Source: Bacteroidales bacterium
Lineage (GTDB): Bacteria > Bacteroidota > Bacteroidia > Bacteroidales > Bacteroidaceae
Reading direction: 5' to 3'
Length of the DNA stretch: 9,394 nucleotides
Assembly: GCA_004555055.1 (NCBI GenBank)
Contig: SFJN01000101.1
Coordinates: 1-9,394, forward strand
Shown: piece after piece, positions 5,978 to 9,394 of the stretch
Layout of the letters: the number at the start of each line of letters is the position of its first letter
Numbering within the stretch: the first letter of the stretch is position 1
Program-made: the position numbers and the translations under genes
Notes under the pieces: generated by a model
Database searches by the model: none
The model's input: only the letters and a program-made list of their open reading frames with translations
What the model was told of the DNA's origin: nothing

Positions 5978-8900
5978 ATGAAGAAACTGTTCCTGTCCCT
6001 GCTTTCGTGTACCGCACTGTCTGCATTTGCGCAGAATAAGTCCGTATACGACCTTGATGCCTTTGCTCCCGAATTGCTCGAACTCTTCAGCAAGGTGGAG
6101 GCCGAAGGCCGCAAGTACCCGACAATCGAAGAACTCGAGGCTGTCGGCATCCACCGTATGGACCTCGCCTTTGTCCGTTCTCACGAACTTCCACGGGCTG
6201 TCCTCTCCAATGCCGACATGAATATGGTCAATGACGTGGTGCCTACCCGCAAACTGTGGATGAACATTCCCATCGGCATCGGGAAATATCAGGGCGGATA
6301 TCCTACGAGCAACTGGAGCGACGACCCCTATACCGGTTGGAACTACACGTCGATTTTCGGCACATGGAACCATGGGCTCTTCAGTGCTCCGGGTTGCGTG
6401 GTAGATGCCGCACACCGTAATGGTACGGATATCTACAGCGGCATCAAGTTCTTCGAAAGCTGGACACCGGGACTGACGCCCGAAGGATGGGTGTCGTTCC
6501 TCAAGACGAAGGATGCCAACGGTTACGATGGCTACAAGTATGTCCGTCCGTTGGTCAATGCCATGCGCTATTTCGGACACGACGGTCTGAACTACAACTT
6601 CGAGGCTTCGGGCTATGCCGACAGCGATGTGGTGAAGTTCCACCAGGCGTGCTATAAATATGCCAAGGAAATCGGGTTCGACCATTTCCATATCGGCATC
6701 TACACCCAGGCCTCTTCTCTCAGCAGTGGCAATTGCGAGGCCTTGCTCGGAAAGAACGGTGTGAAGACCGCCGATGCCTTCCTGAACTATTCCGGCGGCA
6801 ACTTTGCCTCTGCTTCCAGCATGCGCAGCAGCATTCAGGTAGCGGAGAGTGTGTTCGGAAGTTCCGAAGGCGTTTATCAGGGTGCCCTTCTTTCGGGACT
6901 CGAACGCGGATGGACCAACTTCATCGAAAACGACTATGCCAAGAAGATGGGCATCGTGGTATGGGGTGAGCACGGCGAAAGCCGCATCCACAGCTGGTGC
7001 CTCGGCGAGGACGGCATCGATTTCCAGGAGGCCTACCAGCGCCGGCAGGAATACTTCTTCAGCGGCGGCAACCGCAATGTGGCGAACCTTCCACCCTTCT
7101 GTCTCGACGTTCCTTGGCGCAACGAGTCGGACCTGAAGCGGTTCCACGGACTTGCCCGCCTCGTGCCGGAACGTTCTACCCTGCAGCAGGACCTTCCGTT
7201 CAATACATTCTTCAACATCGGCAACGGCGAACGCTATTTCTATAAGGGTAAGACCACTATGGGAGGCTGGTACAACATGGGTGCGCAGGACATCCTCCCC
7301 ACCTACCGTTGGCTGGTATACAAGCGCGGTTCCGCCTTCGACGAGGCAGGTCGCGTGAAGGGCGAGCCCCTGAGTTCCGGCGTTCCTGCACTCACCAATG
7401 CCGATGCCTATACCGGAGGTTCGTGCATCCGTCTCGAAAACACCGCCGAAGCCGACATCGTGCTTTACCGTTGCGCCCTTACGGTAAAGGAATCGAATCC
7501 CGTGGCCACCCTGTCGTGGAAAGTGCCGCAGGGCGTAGGCGGCGTGAACGGTAGCCTCACCGTGCTGATACGCAAGCAAGGAGGCGACGGATGGATAGAA
7601 GTGCCCTTCGCGAAGGCCGAGGGAAATGCCTGGAACACCGCAACGCAGGCCGTCGATGGGCTCAGCTGCGGCGATGTCATCGAGTACATCGGCCTGCGGT
7701 CGGTAGGCAATGTCTATGGCATGCTTGTCGGCCAGGTGGGGATTTCTGACGATGCCCTACGGATTCCGGCAAATGTGACAAACGTCATGGCCGAAGTGAA
7801 GGAAGAAACCCAAAAGAGCCTCTCCGTACGTCTGTGCTGGGACATCGACGCACAGGCCTCGCTCCCCGAACACGACATGACGCTGAATTCCGATGGAAAT
7901 GTTGACCACTTCGAGGTGCTCTACAAGAACGGCGAGAACGGCCGTGTCAGCGAAGTGGCGCGAACCACCGGCTGGGGAGCCTATGTCGGCAACATCCCCA
8001 TGGCGTCCGACGAGCGGCCCTTTGTGGGAGTCCGTGCCGCCAGCACCGACGGCCGCACGTACAGCGAGGTGCAGTGGGTGGAAATCCCGCGTGCCGATGC
8101 CGCTGACCTGCCGGAGAGCAGCATCATGACGGACGAATACCCTGCCATATACCTTGACCTTAATCAGGAGGACACCTCCATTGCCCTTGAGAAACGTTGG
8201 GTGAAGAGTCTGACGGCAAAGAACTGCGACGAGCCCTACACCTATACCAACAACGTCGGGACGCCCTACATGCGCGACATCGCCATGGGAATCTCCGATG
8301 AGCTTGCCGACAAGACGAATTATGTGCTTGCCGACGAACCGCTCCGTGTGACGCAGGGACAGCAGCTGGTGTTCACTATCAATGTTTCGCCCTCTATGGC
8401 CGAGCAGACCGTCCGTGCCTATGTCGACTGGGACGGTGACCACCGTTTCGATGTCCACACCGACGAACTGGCATGGCAAAGTGGCGTTTCGAACGCCAAG
8501 AGTTCGAACACGGCATTCAAGGCTACCACTACCTTCGGCTTCAATGTGCCGGAAGATGCACGTCCAGGCCACAGCCGTCTCCGTATTGTAACGGCACATC
8601 CCTGGTTCCCCCATTCTGGTCCTACGGGCGGCATGCCGGCAGGCTTTGCGCTCGATATTCCCATGGTCATCAGTGGCAGCAACGAGGCCCGCGCCATGGC
8701 TGTCGACACCCACGATGCCGGCATTGCTGATGAGCCGGAATGCCTTGTGGTGCTCCCCGATGCCATTGCGGATGTCATCGGCGACGCCGGTGCCGGTGTA
8801 AGCCGTGCGGAACTTCAGGGCCGCAGCCTGTTGCTGAAGCATGTCGACAAGCTGTGGGTTTATACCGCCGACGGACGTTTGGTGCGCCATTCCGCCGAGG

Positions 8901-9001
8901 CTTCTTCGGAAATGTCCCTCGGAAATCTCGCTGCCGGAGTCTACGTCGTGCGGATGCAATACGGCAATGTGGTACGTTCGCAGCAAATCCGTGTGGAATA
9001 G
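5978..9001 (+). CDS. Secreted GH85 endo-beta-N-acetylglucosaminidase with T9SS sorting domain
   Basis: This 1007-residue endoglycosidase should cut between the two core GlcNAc residues of N-glycans. A signal peptide (MKKLFLSLLS ... AFAQ, cleaved near 18-19) starts it. The GH85 domain spans about 88-470: HRNGTDIYSGIKFFESW precedes the active site, and YNFEASGY supplies the GH85 N-x-E pair (N207, E209), where Asn steers the acetamido group and Glu is the acid/base. LPFNTFFNIGNG (from 406) and QDILPTYRW (about 438-446) are further family hallmarks. A beta-sandwich (about 473-590), an FN3-like domain (597-707), a GEVED-like domain around AYVDWDGDHRFD (about 813-890) and a C-terminal sorting region (about 948-1007, VYTADGRLV ... 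LAAGVYVVRM) follow. The last implies export through T9SS and surface attachment or release. LLSC at 8-11 could mimic a lipobox, but its hydrophobic stretch is too short. It lies 136 bp after coaX without a visible consensus promoter or T-run terminator between. Confidence 0.9.
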   Translation: MKKLFLSLLSCTALSAFAQNKSVYDLDAFAPELLELFSKVEAEGRKYPTIEELEAVGIHRMDLAFVRSHELPRAVLSNADMNMVNDVVPTRKLWMNIPIGIGKYQGGYPTSNWSDDPYTGWNYTSIFGTWNHGLFSAPGCVVDAAHRNGTDIYSGIKFFESWTPGLTPEGWVSFLKTKDANGYDGYKYVRPLVNAMRYFGHDGLNYNFEASGYADSDVVKFHQACYKYAKEIGFDHFHIGIYTQASSLSSGNCEALLGKNGVKTADAFLNYSGGNFASASSMRSSIQVAESVFGSSEGVYQGALLSGLERGWTNFIENDYAKKMGIVVWGEHGESRIHSWCLGEDGIDFQEAYQRRQEYFFSGGNRNVANLPPFCLDVPWRNESDLKRFHGLARLVPERSTLQQDLPFNTFFNIGNGERYFYKGKTTMGGWYNMGAQDILPTYRWLVYKRGSAFDEAGRVKGEPLSSGVPALTNADAYTGGSCIRLENTAEADIVLYRCALTVKESNPVATLSWKVPQGVGGVNGSLTVLIRKQGGDGWIEVPFAKAEGNAWNTATQAVDGLSCGDVIEYIGLRSVGNVYGMLVGQVGISDDALRIPANVTNVMAEVKEETQKSLSVRLCWDIDAQASLPEHDMTLNSDGNVDHFEVLYKNGENGRVSEVARTTGWGAYVGNIPMASDERPFVGVRAASTDGRTYSEVQWVEIPRADAADLPESSIMTDEYPAIYLDLNQEDTSIALEKRWVKSLTAKNCDEPYTYTNNVGTPYMRDIAMGISDELADKTNYVLADEPLRVTQGQQLVFTINVSPSMAEQTVRAYVDWDGDHRFDVHTDELAWQSGVSNAKSSNTAFKATTTFGFNVPEDARPGHSRLRIVTAHPWFPHSGPTGGMPAGFALDIPMVISGSNEARAMAVDTHDAGIADEPECLVVLPDAIADVIGDAGAGVSRAELQGRSLLLKHVDKLWVYTADGRLVRHSAEASSEMSLGNLAAGVYVVRMQYGNVVRSQQIRVE

Positions 9002-9142
9002 TCCACGCTGAAATCCATGGCTTTTATGTATCCCCCACGTAGCATTCCAATGTAAGAGCATGTGGGCTACACGGTAACGGAGTACCGCATCATCGTCCTC
9101 TTTCCGTCTTTAGTCCCCGTCCCTTTGTTGCATAAAACGTGT
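9002..9142 (+). other. Gene-free 3' region of the GH85 transcript
   Basis: Between the GH85 stop and the terminator stem lie 141 bases with no convincing coding sequence; the open frame starting with GTG at 9062 runs through the terminator and has no family features. A weak hairpin can form between CCCACGT at 9034-9040 and ATGTGGG at 9060-9066 (one G-U pair, 19-nt loop) with no T-run after it. The simplest reading is an untranslated 3' tail. Confidence 0.5.
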
Positions 9143-9183
9143 GTGAGGTGGAGTGCCGTTCGGTATCTCCACCTCACTTTTTT
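9143..9183 (+). terminator. Strong rho-independent terminator downstream of the GH85 gene
   Basis: GTGAGGTGGAG (9143-9153) and CTCCACCTCAC (9167-9177) are perfect complements, giving an 11-bp stem with a 13-base loop, followed by TTTTTT at 9178-9183. It closes the plus-strand transcript 141 bp after the GH85 stop. Confidence 0.9.
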
Positions 9184-9394
9184 CATGTTTTCAAGGTGTT
9201 TGCTGGTTCATTTCCGTCCGTCTGCTCGTATGGCTCGTCTCTGCAAGGCACGTAGTTTTCGGGAACGGGGTAACGGGAATCCTTGAGGGTAATAAAATAA
9301 TGGCTTGCATAATGAAATCCTAACGTTCACCATTATTTCAAACTCAGTTGTCACATGTCCTTGAACATTCCTGCTGATAAAAGTCTTTCCCCGT
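9184..9394. other. Right-edge region without an identifiable gene
   Basis: No start-to-stop frame with recognisable features lies here. Composition drops to clearly AT-rich from about 9285. Read on the minus strand, short open frames enter from the right edge and end at 9344, 9351 and 9208. The one ending at 9351 reads GERLLSAGMFKDM, and any of them could be the tail of a gene lying off the window, but none is recognisable. No TAnnTTTG promoter element is seen on either strand. Confidence 0.4.
9295..9338. repeat. 9-bp perfect inverted repeat, AT-rich
   Basis: AAATAATGG at 9295-9303 is the exact complement of CCATTATTT at 9330-9338, with 26 bases between. On the minus strand the second arm is followed by a T-rich run (TTATTTTATT), so it might be a weak terminator for a minus-strand gene ending near 9344-9351. 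It could also be a binding site or chance in AT-rich DNA. Confidence 0.4.

Noticed and set aside
5978..6010. GH85 protein as a lipoprotein because of LLSC at residues 8-11
   Set aside because: The hydrophobic stretch before the cysteine is too short for a lipoprotein signal. The AFAQ cleavage site and the C-terminal sorting region fit a standard signal peptide better.
5744..7579. A 611-codon open frame on the minus strand across coaX and the GH85 gene
   Set aside because: It lies opposite two well-supported genes and its protein has no family motifs. GC-rich third positions in the real genes keep the antisense frame open.
7757..9061. A 434-codon minus-strand open frame opposite the GH85 C-terminal half
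   Set aside because: Antisense shadow of the same kind, with no recognisable domain. The frames at 3037-4110, 4183-4782, 4951-5925 and 1783-2382 were rejected for the same reason.
9062..9286. A 74-codon plus-strand frame after the GH85 gene
   Set aside because: It starts at GTG, runs straight through the strong terminator hairpin and shows no protein family features.

Overview
The window looks like a chromosome segment from a Bacteroidota member, most likely order Bacteroidales and possibly Prevotellaceae-like. The evidence is a promoter with the Bacteroidota TAnnTTTG -7 element, start codons without clear Shine-Dalgarno sequences, a type III pantothenate kinase, a GEVED-like domain and a C-terminal type IX secretion (T9SS) sorting domain on one glycosidase. 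Genes are GC-rich. The two window edges and the 1.28-1.65 kb intergenic region are visibly AT-richer. Species cannot be assigned.

Layout. Positions 1-94 look like the end of an insertion element that continues off the left edge. Two minus-strand genes follow, probably one operon: a cytidylyl/adenylyltransferase-fold protein (857-1282) and, 32 bp downstream of it, a SprT-like zinc-metalloprotease-fold protein (120-824). A 365-bp divergent intergenic region (1283-1647) holds promoter elements for both directions and a 73-bp MITE-like element with perfect 19-bp terminal inverted repeats and a 4-bp ATTA target duplication. The element sits in the leader of the next gene and matches the left-edge element end at 18 of 19 bases.

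The plus strand then carries a large secreted GH84 beta-N-acetylglucosaminidase (1648-4890) closed by a strong terminator, coaX (5005-5841), and a secreted GH85 endo-beta-N-acetylglucosaminidase with FN3-like, GEVED-like and T9SS sorting regions (5978-9001), followed by a second strong terminator. The last 393 bases have no convincing gene.

Function. GH85 enzymes cut the chitobiose core of N-glycans. GH84 enzymes remove terminal beta-linked GlcNAc. The pair flanking coaX therefore suggests extracellular harvesting of host or fungal N-glycans, but no SusC/SusD pair or sugar transporter is present, so this is not a full polysaccharide utilization locus. coaX is a housekeeping coenzyme A gene that appears to be interposed. 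I see no defence system, CRISPR array or RNA gene. The most distinctive non-coding signal is the repeat family at 76-94 and 1460-1532.
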